A DNA stretch of 62,925 bases from Brevibacterium sp. (GTDB lineage: Bacteria > Actinomycetota > Actinomycetes > Actinomycetales > Brevibacteriaceae), in the NCBI GenBank assembly GCA_030457025.1, contig JAKDSA010000011.1:1-62925 (forward strand), written 5' to 3'. The position numbers and the translations under genes were made by a program. Below are positions 43,910 through 55,066 of the stretch, in pieces. The notes below the pieces were generated by a model that worked only from the letters and a program-made list of their open reading frames with translations, searched no databases and was not told the origin of the DNA. Position 1 is the stretch's first letter. Each line of letters opens with the position of its first letter.

Positions 43910-44407
43910 ATGGATATGACACAGGGCGTACTATTCGTCCACTCAGCACCTCGCGCGCTTTGCCCGCATATCGAATGGGCAGCGGGTGGGGCAATCGGTG
44001 CTCAGGCACGCTTCGACTGGACACCCCAGCCGGCAGCGCCAGGCCTTGTGCGCGCCGAAGTCTGCTGGCGTGCACCAGCGGGCTCAGGTGCCCGCATCGC
44101 ATCAGCCCTCCGCGGCTGGGAGTCCTTGCGCTATGAAGTGACCGAGGAGCCATCAGTCGGAGTCGACGGTGGCCGTTGGAGTCACACTCCTGATCTCGGC
44201 ATCTATCACGCAGTCACCGACTCTGCTGGCAATATCCTGGTTCCCGAAGACCGCATTCGCTCCGCCATGGAACGCGCCTCCGGTGACCCGAGCAAACTCT
44301 CCAGCGAGATGGCTCTGGCCCTGGGCGAAGCCTGGGACGAGGAGCTCGACGCCTTCCGCCACGCAGGCGAAGGCGCACCAGTGCGCTGGCTGACCAAGGT
44401 CGGCTGA
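43910..44407 (+). CDS. DUF3145 family protein
   Basis: This 165-residue protein belongs to an actinobacterial family of unknown function (DUF3145). It has HSAPRALCPHIEWAAG near the start, RFDWTPQPAAPGLVRAE, LRGWESLRYEVTEEPS and the C-terminal EAWDEELDAFRHAGEGAPVRWL. A GGAGG ribosome site precedes the ATG. Members are typically found near fatty-acid synthesis genes, as here, though the role is unknown. A terminator follows. Confidence 0.85.
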   Translation: MDMTQGVLFVHSAPRALCPHIEWAAGGAIGAQARFDWTPQPAAPGLVRAEVCWRAPAGSGARIASALRGWESLRYEVTEEPSVGVDGGRWSHTPDLGIYHAVTDSAGNILVPEDRIRSAMERASGDPSKLSSEMALALGEAWDEELDAFRHAGEGAPVRWLTKVG

Positions 44408-44473
44408 CACGCTCTCCCTTGAAGCTTCCACGCCGTTGATGCAACGGTGTCGCTGAAGCTTCGGCTATACGGT

Positions 44474-44508
44474 TATGGGCACACCTTCCTACCTCGGGTG
44501 TGCCCATA
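44474..44508 (+). terminator. Terminator after DUF3145 gene
   Basis: Twelve-base perfect arms TATGGGCACACC (44474-44485) and GGTGTGCCCATA (44497-44508) with an 11-base loop lie 67 bases past the stop. Confidence 0.82.
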
Positions 44509-44649
44509 GTCGTATCCGTGTCGAATGCTGATTCCTACAACCGCGTGCCAGACGTGCGTCTGCACCTCACAGATGATGGCGGTGTGCATTTCGAACCGGC
44601 GGTTGCGCGGCTTCGCGCATGACACGGCCGTCCGCGTTATATGGCCCCC

Positions 44650-44681
44650 GCGTGACATGGGGAATGCGTGACATGGGGAAT
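44650..44681. repeat. 16-bp tandem repeat, two units
   Basis: GCGTGACATGGGGAAT occurs twice head-to-tail. It sits between the DUF3145 and fabF terminators, in a 370-base gap with no gene. Confidence 0.8.
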
Positions 44682-44699
44682 CGCAGCACTCACTACACT

Positions 44700-44735
44700 G
44701 CCAAGGGCCCCAGCGAAGTTGCTGGGGCCCTTGGC
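44700..44735 (-). terminator. Terminator of the fatty-acid synthesis operon
   Basis: Fifteen-base perfect arms GCCAAGGGCCCCAGC and complement (44721-44735) enclose loop GAAGTT, directly 3' of fabF on the minus strand. Confidence 0.85.
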
Positions 44736-44780
44736 GATCAAGCCGTCAGGATCGGTGTGTCACCGAGCCTGCTCCGAGCA

Positions 44781-46025
44781 TCACACGGACTTGAAGGCAA
44801 CGACTGCGTTGTGCCCGCCGAAGCCGAAGGAGTTCGAGATCGCTGCGATGTCACCGGACGGAAGTTCTGCCGGGGTGTCACGGACGATGTTGATGCCCAC
44901 GACCTCCGGATCGAGTTCGTCGATGTTGATCGTCGGGGGAGCGGTGCGTGTCTGCAGCGCCTTGACCGTCAGGATCGACTCGACAGCCCCGGTTCCACCC
45001 AGCAGGTGGCCGGTCATTGACTTGGTGGCACTGACGAGAGCGTCGCCGACGTGGGAACCCAGCAATTGGCTGATCGCCAGAGACTCAGGGATGTCACCGA
45101 CAGGTGTCGAGGTGGCGTGGGCATTGACGTGCTTGATGTCGGCAGGGCTCAGCTCGGCATTGTCGATCGCACTCTGCATCGCACGCAACGCGTATTGTCC
45201 GCCGGGCTCACCACCGGTGATGTGATAAGCATCGTTGGAGATGCCCCAGCTGGAAACCTCGGCGTAGATCTTCGCGCCGCGCGCCTTGGCGTGCTCCTCG
45301 GTCTCAAGGATGAGGGTTCCAGCACCCTCACCCATGACGAATCCATCGCGATCGACGTCGTAGGGCCGAGACGCTGTCTCAGGGGAGTCTGTGCGACGTG
45401 ACAATGCCTGCATGGAGTTGAACGAAGCGATCGTGATCGGGTGGATCGCGGCCTCGGAGCCACCGGCGATGACGATATCGGCGTGACCGTTAGCCACTAC
45501 GTCGTAGGCGTGCCCCAGGCTCTCGGTCGACGAGGCGCAGGCAGAAACCATGGTCTGGACACCGGCACGGGCCTTGAACTCCATACCGATGGCTGCTGCC
45601 GGCCCGTTGGGCATGAGCATCGGCACTGTCAGAGGCATGACCCGGCGTGGGCCTTCTTCCTGGAGGGTGTCCCAGGCGTCGAGCAGAGTCCAGACTCCGC
45701 CGATTCCGGTCGCCCAGGAAACAGCGGTGCGATCCGGATCGGTCTCCTCGAGCCCGGCGTCGGCCATGGCTTCACGAGCGGAGATGAGAGCGAACTGTGA
45801 GGAGGGGTCGAGGCGTTTGGCCTGGACGCGTTTGAGATTCTCGGGAACGACCTGTGGGTCGACCTGTGCTGCGAAGTCGACGGCGAGGCCGTACTTCTCG
45901 GACCAATCATTGTCCATTGTGTGGACGCCGGACTTGCCGGCCAGAATGGCTTGCCACGTGGCATCGGCCGTTGCGCCCAATGGGGTTACCGCACCAATCC
46001 CGGTGACGACAACTTTAGGTGTCAT
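44781..46025 (-). CDS. fabF: Beta-ketoacyl-ACP synthase II (KAS II)
   Basis: This 414-residue condensing enzyme elongates acyl-ACP. The nucleophile is C163 in VSACASSTES. The two histidines are in NAHATSTPVGD and KSMTGHLLGGTGAV. The C-terminal NSFGFGGHNAVVAFK is standard. It is the last gene of fasR-fabD-fabH-acpP-fabF, the type II cluster order seen in Streptomyces. A strong terminator lies 3'. Confidence 0.96.
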   Translation of the reverse strand: MTPKVVVTGIGAVTPLGATADATWQAILAGKSGVHTMDNDWSEKYGLAVDFAAQVDPQVVPENLKRVQAKRLDPSSQFALISAREAMADAGLEETDPDRTAVSWATGIGGVWTLLDAWDTLQEEGPRRVMPLTVPMLMPNGPAAAIGMEFKARAGVQTMVSACASSTESLGHAYDVVANGHADIVIAGGSEAAIHPITIASFNSMQALSRRTDSPETASRPYDVDRDGFVMGEGAGTLILETEEHAKARGAKIYAEVSSWGISNDAYHITGGEPGGQYALRAMQSAIDNAELSPADIKHVNAHATSTPVGDIPESLAISQLLGSHVGDALVSATKSMTGHLLGGTGAVESILTVKALQTRTAPPTINIDELDPEVVGINIVRDTPAELPSGDIAAISNSFGFGGHNAVVAFKSV

Positions 46026-46090
46026 GGTACAAACCTCGTCGATAGAGTGGACACGGCCCGTCGGTGGACGGGCCGTGTTCGGCTAATGTC

Positions 46091-46342
46091 TCAGGCCTCT
46101 TGAGCCTTGTTGATGTAGTCAACAGCGTCCTGGACGGTGACGAGGTCCTTGACGTCGTCATCCGGAATCTTCACACCGAACTTCTTCTCAGCGTTGACGA
46201 CGATGGTCATCATCGAGATGGAGTCGATGTCGAGGTCATCGGTGAAGGACTTGCTGGCCTCGACTGTTTCCACAGCCAGACCGGTTTCTTCGTTGACGAT
46301 CTCTGCCAGCCCAGCGAGGACTTCAGCTTCGGTGAATGCCAT
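46091..46342 (-). CDS. acpP: Acyl carrier protein
   Basis: This 83-residue acidic carrier has the phosphopantetheine serine at S41 in DDLDIDSISMM. The usual D-S-L is D-S-I here, as in related actinobacterial carriers. It shuttles growing acyl chains between FabD, FabH and FabF encoded around it. Confidence 0.96.
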   Translation of the reverse strand: MAFTEAEVLAGLAEIVNEETGLAVETVEASKSFTDDLDIDSISMMTIVVNAEKKFGVKIPDDDVKDLVTVQDAVDYINKAQEA

Positions 46343-46460
46343 TTCTTTCCTACTTTCTAGTGTCAGCCGAAGGTTGTTCGACCGGTTGAGGAACTTTTCG
46401 ACGAGTGTCCCGCCGAATATCTTAGGACATTCACGGAGAGTTTTCCGTGAATGGGTCCGT

Positions 46461-47462
46461 TTAAGGGAGGCGGATCACTTGTGCGCCGAAGACCAGGCCG
46501 GCTCCGAAGCCGATCTGCAGGGCAAACCCTCCGCTGAGTTCGGGCTGTTCGCGCAGCAGACGTTCGGTCGCCAACGGGATGGATGCTGACGAAGTGTTGC
46601 CGTTGTCGGCGATGTCACGGGCGATGACAACATGCTCGGGCAGCTTGAGCTGTTTGGCGAGCTCGTCGATGATTCGCATGTTCGCCTGATGGGGGATGAA
46701 CGCCGCCAGATCGGAGGCTTCGATGCCGGACTCGGCAAGAGCCTCCTTGGCCACCTCGGCGCCGTCCCAGACAGCCCAGCGGAAGACGGTCGGCCCATCC
46801 TGGCGCAAGGTGGGGAACGGAGTGTCGCGGTCATCGCGCACGTCATAGAGAGACTCGGTCATGCGAATCGTCGACCAGTTCTCGCCCTTCGAGCCCCAGA
46901 CGGTCTTCGAGATTCCCGGCTCGTCGGAGGACGATACGACGACAGCACCGGCTCCGTCGCCGAGGATGAAGGAGATCGAACGGTCTTCGGGGTCGATGAC
47001 CTCGGAGAGCTTCTCCGCTCCGATGACCAGAACGTTGTCCATGGCGCCGGATCGGACCAGTGCGTCGGCCTGCCCGATGCCATAGCAGTACCCGGCGCAT
47101 GCCGCACTGATGTCCCAGGCAGGGATGTGGCCGGTTCCCAAGCGGTCGGTCAGCGCCGCGGCCGCCGAGGGAGTGAAGTATTCGAAGGTGACGGTGGAGA
47201 TGATGATGCCGCCGATGTCTTCGGGCTTGAGTCCGGAGGAAGCGATCGCTTCCAGCGCGGCCTCCTCGCACATGTCGAGGACACCGACGTCCTTGCTGGC
47301 GCGACGACGGGTGATGATGCCGGTGCGCTGGCGGATCCACTCGTCCGAAGAGTTGATCGGGCCGGCGATGTCGTCGTTGGTGACGAGGTTCTCGGCACGG
47401 TAGGCGCCGATTCCCATGATCGTGGAGAAGCTTCCGGGTTCTGCAGTCTTCAATGTTGGCAT
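46461..47462 (-). CDS. fabH: Beta-ketoacyl-ACP synthase III (KAS III)
   Basis: This 333-residue enzyme makes the first condensation between acyl-CoA and malonyl-ACP. The catalytic cysteine is C122 in DISAACAGY, with histidine in FIPHQAN and asparagine in DNGNTSSAS. It may prefer branched starters as in other actinobacteria. That is not readable from sequence. The ATG at 47462 follows AAGGAAG, and longer upstream starts add poor sequence. Confidence 0.95.
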   Translation of the reverse strand: MPTLKTAEPGSFSTIMGIGAYRAENLVTNDDIAGPINSSDEWIRQRTGIITRRRASKDVGVLDMCEEAALEAIASSGLKPEDIGGIIISTVTFEYFTPSAAAALTDRLGTGHIPAWDISAACAGYCYGIGQADALVRSGAMDNVLVIGAEKLSEVIDPEDRSISFILGDGAGAVVVSSSDEPGISKTVWGSKGENWSTIRMTESLYDVRDDRDTPFPTLRQDGPTVFRWAVWDGAEVAKEALAESGIEASDLAAFIPHQANMRIIDELAKQLKLPEHVVIARDIADNGNTSSASIPLATERLLREQPELSGGFALQIGFGAGLVFGAQVIRLP

Positions 47463-47481
47463 GGTGGTCTTCCTTTGATGA

Positions 47482-48387
47482 TCAGGCGTGGGCCGCGGCG
47501 AACTCACGCGCACCGTCGAGGTCGGCGGCGGACTTGATGGCGAATGTCTCCACGCCCTTCATGGCGCGTCGTGCGATCCCGGTCAGAGTGCCCCCGGGGA
47601 CGAGTTCGATCATCCCGGTGATTCCGGCGTTCAGCAAGGTCTCCTGGCACAGGTCCCAGCGGACCGGGTTCGTGACCTGTCTGACGAGGCGGTCGACATA
47701 GTCCTGGCCGGTGGTGACCACGGTGCCGTCGGAGTTGCTGAGGATGTCGGTGCTTGGATCTGTGATCTCCAGCGCCGAGGCGGTGGTGGCCAGATCCTCG
47801 GTCGCCGAAGCCATGTATTCGGTGTGGAAGGCACCGGCCACGAGCAGAGGAATGACGCGTGCCCTCTCCGGTGGGTTCTCGGCCAGTTTCTCGAGGTTCT
47901 CCATGGACCCAGCCGCCACGGTCTGTCCGCCCCCATTGACATTGGCAGGGGTGAGGCCGGCGGCATCGAGAGCCGCCAGAACGTCGTCGGGCTCGCCGCC
48001 GATGACGGCCGACATGCCCGTGGGTGTCTGCGCCGCGGCAGCCGCCATGCCGGTCGCGCGAACGGCGACGAAGCGCATGGCATCAGCCGGGGAGAGGACA
48101 CCGGCGATCTGTGCTGCCGCGATCTCACCGACCGAGTGCCCGGCGACATAGTCAGCCTTGGCTCCGAGTTCAGCGGAGCAGGCGATCGCGGAGGCAACGA
48201 GCAACGGCTGTGCCAGTGCTGTGTCCTTGATGGTCTCGTCGTCCGATTCGGTTCCGTGTCGTCGCAGGTCGATCCCGGAGGCGGCGGAGAGTTCGTCGAT
48301 CTGTGCGGCGAAGGCGTCGAGTTCCAGGAAGGAACTCAGAAAGCCCGACTTTTGGGCTCCCTGGCCCGGGCACGTGATTGCTAGCAC
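47482..48387 (-). CDS. fabD: Malonyl-CoA:ACP transacylase
   Basis: This 301-residue enzyme loads malonate onto ACP. The active serine is S85 in GHSVGE, with the QGAQ start motif (PGQGAQ) and the histidine in GAFHTEYM. The start is GTG. It follows the FasR regulator by 55 bases and precedes fabH by 19. Confidence 0.95.
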   Translation of the reverse strand: MLAITCPGQGAQKSGFLSSFLELDAFAAQIDELSAASGIDLRRHGTESDDETIKDTALAQPLLVASAIACSAELGAKADYVAGHSVGEIAAAQIAGVLSPADAMRFVAVRATGMAAAAAQTPTGMSAVIGGEPDDVLAALDAAGLTPANVNGGGQTVAAGSMENLEKLAENPPERARVIPLLVAGAFHTEYMASATEDLATTASALEITDPSTDILSNSDGTVVTTGQDYVDRLVRQVTNPVRWDLCQETLLNAGITGMIELVPGGTLTGIARRAMKGVETFAIKSAADLDGAREFAAAHA

Positions 48388-48442
48388 TCAGTTCTCTTTT
48401 CGCTCGACTTCAATGTTCAATCTAGTGGATGGTTCTGCCGGA

Positions 48443-49642
48443 TCAGTGTGTTTTGTCGGTGTTCGACAATAGCCCTGCATCTGACAGTCGCCCGTACACC
48501 AATGAGATGTGGATGACGAAGGCATCACGGGAGATCGTCGGGTCGAGTGAGATCGCCGAGGTGATCTTCCGCAGCCGATATCTCACCGTGTTCGGATGGA
48601 CGGAGAGAGCCTTGGCCGTGGCTTCCAGAGACGATCCGAACTCGACGTAGGCGCTGACCGTCTTCAGCAGCTGCCCGGTCCCGGACGTCAAGGGTTCGTA
48701 GTAGCGGCTGATGAGTTCGCCCAGGGCAACGGAGTCTCCGGCCAGGGCGCGTTCGGGCAGAAGCTCCTCCGCCTTGACCGGGCGTGGGGAGTCGGGGCGG
48801 GCAGTGGCGGCCCAGAGTGCCATGATCGCTGCCTTCGCCGAGGTCGCAGCCTCCGCCAGACTCGGAACGCTGGGCCCCACGATGACCTCGGAGGGGCCGA
48901 AGCAGTCGGAGAGATCCTCAACGGCCGTATCGAGTTCGGTGGCACCGCCGAGGACGATGAGCAGACGGTTGTCGTGAATGCCGACGAGGGCGTCATCGGC
49001 CCATTTTCGGGCCTTGCGGCGGATGATGTCGAGGCCTCGCTTGGGCGACCTCTGTGGGGCCCGTCCGACGAGGACGCTGACGGGGCCTTCGGACTGCCAA
49101 CCGAAGGCAGCGGTCCGGCTGGCCAGCTCATCGACGGAATCGCCGCGGACCAGGGCATCGATGACCATGGCTTCTAAGCGAGCATCCCAGCTGCCCCTGG
49201 CCTCGGCGGCGCGGGCGTAGACATCGGCAGCGGCGAAGGCGATCTCACGGGAGTAGACGAGGACGGCTTCCCGCAGTGCCGGCTGCTCGACCGCGCGTGC
49301 GATGTCGGGCACCCTCTCCTCGACGACTTCGACGACGATCTTGAGCAGCTGGAGGGTCTGCTGCAGGCTGATGGCGCGGATGAGGTCGCGGGGGGCGGAT
49401 TTGAAGATCTCGCTGACGACGCGCAGATCCGTATCGGGTTTGCGGTACCAGTCGATGAAGGACGAGATTCCTGACTGGGCCAGGAGTCCGACCCAGGACC
49501 GGTCGGAGGGAGACATGCCGCGGTACCAGGGGAGCCGAGCTTCGAGTCGCTGCAGGGTCACAGTGGACAGCACTCCCACTCCTGCCCGCAGACGACGTGC
49601 CGTCTCTGCTCGGCGCCGGAGCGTCTCGGCATCAGTTGTCAT
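48443..49642 (-). CDS. fasR: PucR/CdaR-like regulator, FasR-type activator of fatty-acid synthesis
   Basis: This 399-residue regulator has a long N-terminal sensing region (residues 1-270) and a C-terminal helix-turn-helix of the PucR/CdaR type. Its DNA-binding helices are SSLEATAKALSVHPNTVRYR and LRKITSAISLD. In Streptomyces, FasR sits immediately upstream of fabD-fabH-acpP-fabF and activates it, and the same order is found here. I chose the ATG at 49642, after which the family sequence starts. A direct repeat lies 45-72 bases upstream. Confidence 0.82.
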   Translation of the reverse strand: MTTDAETLRRRAETARRLRAGVGVLSTVTLQRLEARLPWYRGMSPSDRSWVGLLAQSGISSFIDWYRKPDTDLRVVSEIFKSAPRDLIRAISLQQTLQLLKIVVEVVEERVPDIARAVEQPALREAVLVYSREIAFAAADVYARAAEARGSWDARLEAMVIDALVRGDSVDELASRTAAFGWQSEGPVSVLVGRAPQRSPKRGLDIIRRKARKWADDALVGIHDNRLLIVLGGATELDTAVEDLSDCFGPSEVIVGPSVPSLAEAATSAKAAIMALWAATARPDSPRPVKAEELLPERALAGDSVALGELISRYYEPLTSGTGQLLKTVSAYVEFGSSLEATAKALSVHPNTVRYRLRKITSAISLDPTISRDAFVIHISLVYGRLSDAGLLSNTDKTH

Positions 49643-49686
49643 AGGCACCACTTTAAACGATTCGGCACAATCCGCTTGTGCGCGAC

Positions 49687-49714
49687 ACACAAGTCTTTGT
49701 CGATTGACACAAGT
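49687..49714. promoter_or_regulatory. Direct repeat upstream of fasR
   Basis: ACACAAGT occurs at 49687-49694 and 49707-49714, 20 bases apart centre to centre, in the control region of fasR. It may bind FasR or another regulator. This is speculative. Confidence 0.35.
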
Positions 49715-49747
49715 ATGGCCGGAGTCTTGGAGACTCCGGCCATACTT
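49711..49747 (-). terminator. Terminator between aceE and fasR
   Basis: Perfect 17-base arms AAGTATGGCCGGAGTCT (49711-49727) and its complement (49731-49747) with loop TGG lie 36 bases 3' of aceE. This indicates that fasR has its own promoter. The hairpin overlaps the second copy of the direct repeat. Confidence 0.88.
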
Positions 49748-49783
49748 GATGCGGTGGCGATTTCACCGACTAGCGCGATGAGA

Positions 49784-52546
<2,763 letters not shown>

Positions 52547-52807
52547 GGTGTGGTCCTCTCTTCGGCTCCACGATCTTCGTTGTGTCGAGATCCGGCTGTT
52601 CAAGTGGAATGGACGTTCAAATCATGATTGAGCCCAGGGTCCACCAGCTACTTCCATCAGCCTAGTACTCTCGCGCGAAGTTCGCTGGGCCGAAATCCTG
52701 TGATCTCGATGACGAGTCTGTGGTCTTCGATGCCCTTTGAGGTCGATTGCATCCGCTTGGCGCGCCGTCATTTGCGCCCGCGACACACTTGACGGAACAA
52801 TAAGGGC

Positions 52808-53251
52808 ATGAGTAACTCCTCTTCTGAAAGGACATCTTCCACGTCGACCCTCCCCAACGAGCTGGGCCAGAACCTTGGTTTGGCTGCGGGAGACTATGTG
52901 CAAGAAATCGGCTACGACGATGACGTCGACCTGGACCTGTGCCAGGCGATCGAAAACATCATCGGTGAGAAAATCGCGGACGGTGATGTCGACGATGTCT
53001 TCGACGTCATTCTGATGTGGTGGCGCTCCGACGACGACGACCTCATCGATGGGCTCGTCGACGCACAGGCCACATTGAAGGAAGGCGGAGTCGTCTGGCT
53101 TCTCTCTCCCAAAGCAAGTCGCCCCGGCCACATCAGCCCGGCCGACATTTCTGAGGCAGCCCCCACAGCTGGCATGCACGTGACCTCAACAGTCAGTGCA
53201 GCCGATCACTGGGCCGGCTTCCGTTTGGTGGGTAAGAAGAACCATTCATGA
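52808..53251 (+). CDS. DUF3052 family protein
   Basis: This 147-residue acidic protein belongs to a family found beside aceE in many actinobacteria. It has LGLAAGDYVQEIGYDDDVDL, DVFDVILMWWRSDDDDLIDG and the C-terminal HWAGFRLVGK. The function is unknown. The link with aceE is conserved. It overlaps the peroxiredoxin start by ATGA. Confidence 0.9.
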   Translation: MSNSSSERTSSTSTLPNELGQNLGLAAGDYVQEIGYDDDVDLDLCQAIENIIGEKIADGDVDDVFDVILMWWRSDDDDLIDGLVDAQATLKEGGVVWLLSPKASRPGHISPADISEAAPTAGMHVTSTVSAADHWAGFRLVGKKNHS

Positions 53252-53736
53252 TCCTTCGGCCCGGAGATCGGGCCCCTGATTTCCGCGTTTCCGATCAGTT
53301 CGGGTCAACGCTCCACCTCGCCGAGGTGCTGCGTCGTTCGACTGTCATCCTCGTCTTCTTTCCGTTCGCCTTCTCACCCGTGTGCGGTGATGAGGTCAGG
53401 GCCCTTGAGGATCTGAGGCAGTCAATGGCGACCGAGTCCGAACCGGTGGAGATCATCGGGATCTCCGTCGATTCGAAGTACACGCTTGCTGCGTGGTCGG
53501 AGGTTCGTGAGATCGGCTTTGATCTCGGTTCGGACTTCTGGCCGCACGGCGAGGTGGCGAAGTCCTACGGGGTCTTCGACGACGAGCACGGCGTGGCTGA
53601 GCGGGGAGTCTTTGTCATCTCTTCAACAGGTACGATCGTGTCCAGTCGTCAGGTCGCACGTACCGAGGCACGTGAATTCTCCGCTGATGTCGCTCATGCG
53701 CGAGCACACTGCGGCAGTGGTGCAACGGCACTGTGA
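53248..53736 (+). CDS. AhpE-like peroxiredoxin
   Basis: This 162-residue thioredoxin-fold peroxidase has the peroxidatic cysteine C46 in FPFAFSPVCGDEV, close to the F-x-x-x-S-x-x-C form of one-cysteine AhpE. A second cysteine lies near the C-terminus (HCGSG), so a 2-Cys mechanism is conceivable. It reduces peroxides in the cytosol. It is co-translated with DUF3052 and ends 29 bases before the HIT gene. Confidence 0.9.
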   Translation: MILRPGDRAPDFRVSDQFGSTLHLAEVLRRSTVILVFFPFAFSPVCGDEVRALEDLRQSMATESEPVEIIGISVDSKYTLAAWSEVREIGFDLGSDFWPHGEVAKSYGVFDDEHGVAERGVFVISSTGTIVSSRQVARTEAREFSADVAHARAHCGSGATAL

Positions 53737-53765
53737 CTCTCAGGTCGTCCAAGGAGGAATGAAAC

Positions 53766-54170
53766 ATGGCTACCATCTTCACCAAGATCATCAACGGCGA
53801 GATTCCGGGCACCTTCGTCTATCAGGATGATGTGTGCGTTGCGTTCCTCGATGTCGCGCCAATGACCGAGGGGCACGTCATGGTCGTGCCCAGGGACGAG
53901 ATCTCACATTGGATCGACGCGGACCAGGATCTGCTCAATCATCTGATGGTGGTGGCGCGTCAGGTCGGGCGAGCCCAGCAGGAGGCTTTCGCCTGCGAGC
54001 GGATCGGCATGATGATCGTCGGATATGAAGTCCCCCATCTGCACATCCACGTCCTGCCGACGAACTCGATGGACGACTTCGACATCTCGGACCGTGCACC
54101 CATGCAGAGCCCCGAGGCGCTGGCAGGGCCCGCCGAGAAGATTCGGCGAGCCTTGGAACAGCAGTCCTGA
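53766..54170 (+). CDS. HIT-family nucleotide hydrolase
   Basis: This 134-residue protein has the histidine triad in HLHIHVLP, plus the family start IFTKIINGEIPGTFVYQDD. HIT enzymes hydrolyse or transfer nucleotide phosphates, often AMP-linked. An AAGGAGG ribosome site precedes the ATG. It likely forms a short operon with DUF3052 and the peroxiredoxin. Confidence 0.93.
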   Translation: MATIFTKIINGEIPGTFVYQDDVCVAFLDVAPMTEGHVMVVPRDEISHWIDADQDLLNHLMVVARQVGRAQQEAFACERIGMMIVGYEVPHLHIHVLPTNSMDDFDISDRAPMQSPEALAGPAEKIRRALEQQS

Positions 54171-54204
54171 TCAGGCGTCGAGACCGGCGCGACTGATCAA
54201 CTGA

Positions 54205-54973
54205 TCATCGTTCGTCGGCTGCGTTGGCGTCGAGATAGAGGTCGAGTGAGTCTCGAACCAGCTCCGCCCCCGCCACGCCACCGTAGTTGGCGCCGAACCG
54301 CGGATCGCTGACGTACATTTCGGCGAGACCGCGGACATAGCCGTCGAGGTCACCGCCGGGATCATGCGCCGGTGTCCCCGGTGTGGCACTCAGCCACTGC
54401 ACGTGACGGCGCGCCAGATCCTGGCAACAGTTCGATTCGGGGCTGACCCCCGCCTCGGCGGCCTTCATCCAGTCCTGACTCAGCCGTTCAACATCGGCCT
54501 TCCACGACTGCCTGTCGTCGGGACTGAGAGACTCCCACCACCCAGCGGATGTCTCATAGGCCTCACGGCCCCAGCGTCGTGTGACTTCTTCCTTGTGCAC
54601 TCGATGGTCGAATCCATCGAACATCTCCTCTGCCATGAGAGGTTCACCTGCTTCCAATCGTGCGATGGTCGCGGTGACGGAGACGATCTGCCGATCGATC
54701 CGGGCACGCTCGCGTCCGAGGCTGTGCACGTGGTCGGACAATGCCGCAATCGGATCCTCGGCGCTCTCGAGCACCTCAGCGATCTGGGTCAAAGACATCC
54801 CGAGCTCCTTGTGCAGGAGGATGCGTTGGAGGCGCAAGCCCTGTCTCGTCGTAGTATCGGTAGCCGTTGTCGGCGATGTACGTCGGCGGCAGCAGTCCGA
54901 TCGCGTCATAGTGACGCAGTGTTCGGCTCGTCGTCCCCGTCATCCGCGCTGTTTCCTGTATGGACCAGTCCAT
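54205..54973 (-). pseudogene. MerR/TipA-type regulator with frameshift
   Basis: The MerR DNA-binding half (residues 1-45: DWSIQETARMTGTTSRTLRH, then GLLPPTYIADNGYRYYDE) is in one frame. The rest, from GLRLQRILLHKELG, is in another frame up to the stop at 54205, and includes a TipAS-like thiopeptide/drug-binding domain. The junction is at a CCC run (54839-54841 on the plus strand). Removing one base restores one continuous protein. It may be a genuine loss or a sequencing slip. Confidence 0.82.
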
Positions 54974-55030
54974 GACGATCAGCTTAGAAGTTGACGTCGC
55001 GTCAATGTCAACGAGGCAGGCGAAGAAGAC

Positions 55031-55056
55031 TCGGCCCGGACGTCCAGCCGGGCCGA
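55031..55056 (-). terminator. Hairpin between MerR-type gene and PLP lyase
   Basis: Nine-base arms TCGGCCCGG and CCGGGCCGA enclose an 8-base loop directly 3' of the lyase gene. Confidence 0.65.
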
Positions 55057-55066
55057 ATCCGTCGCT

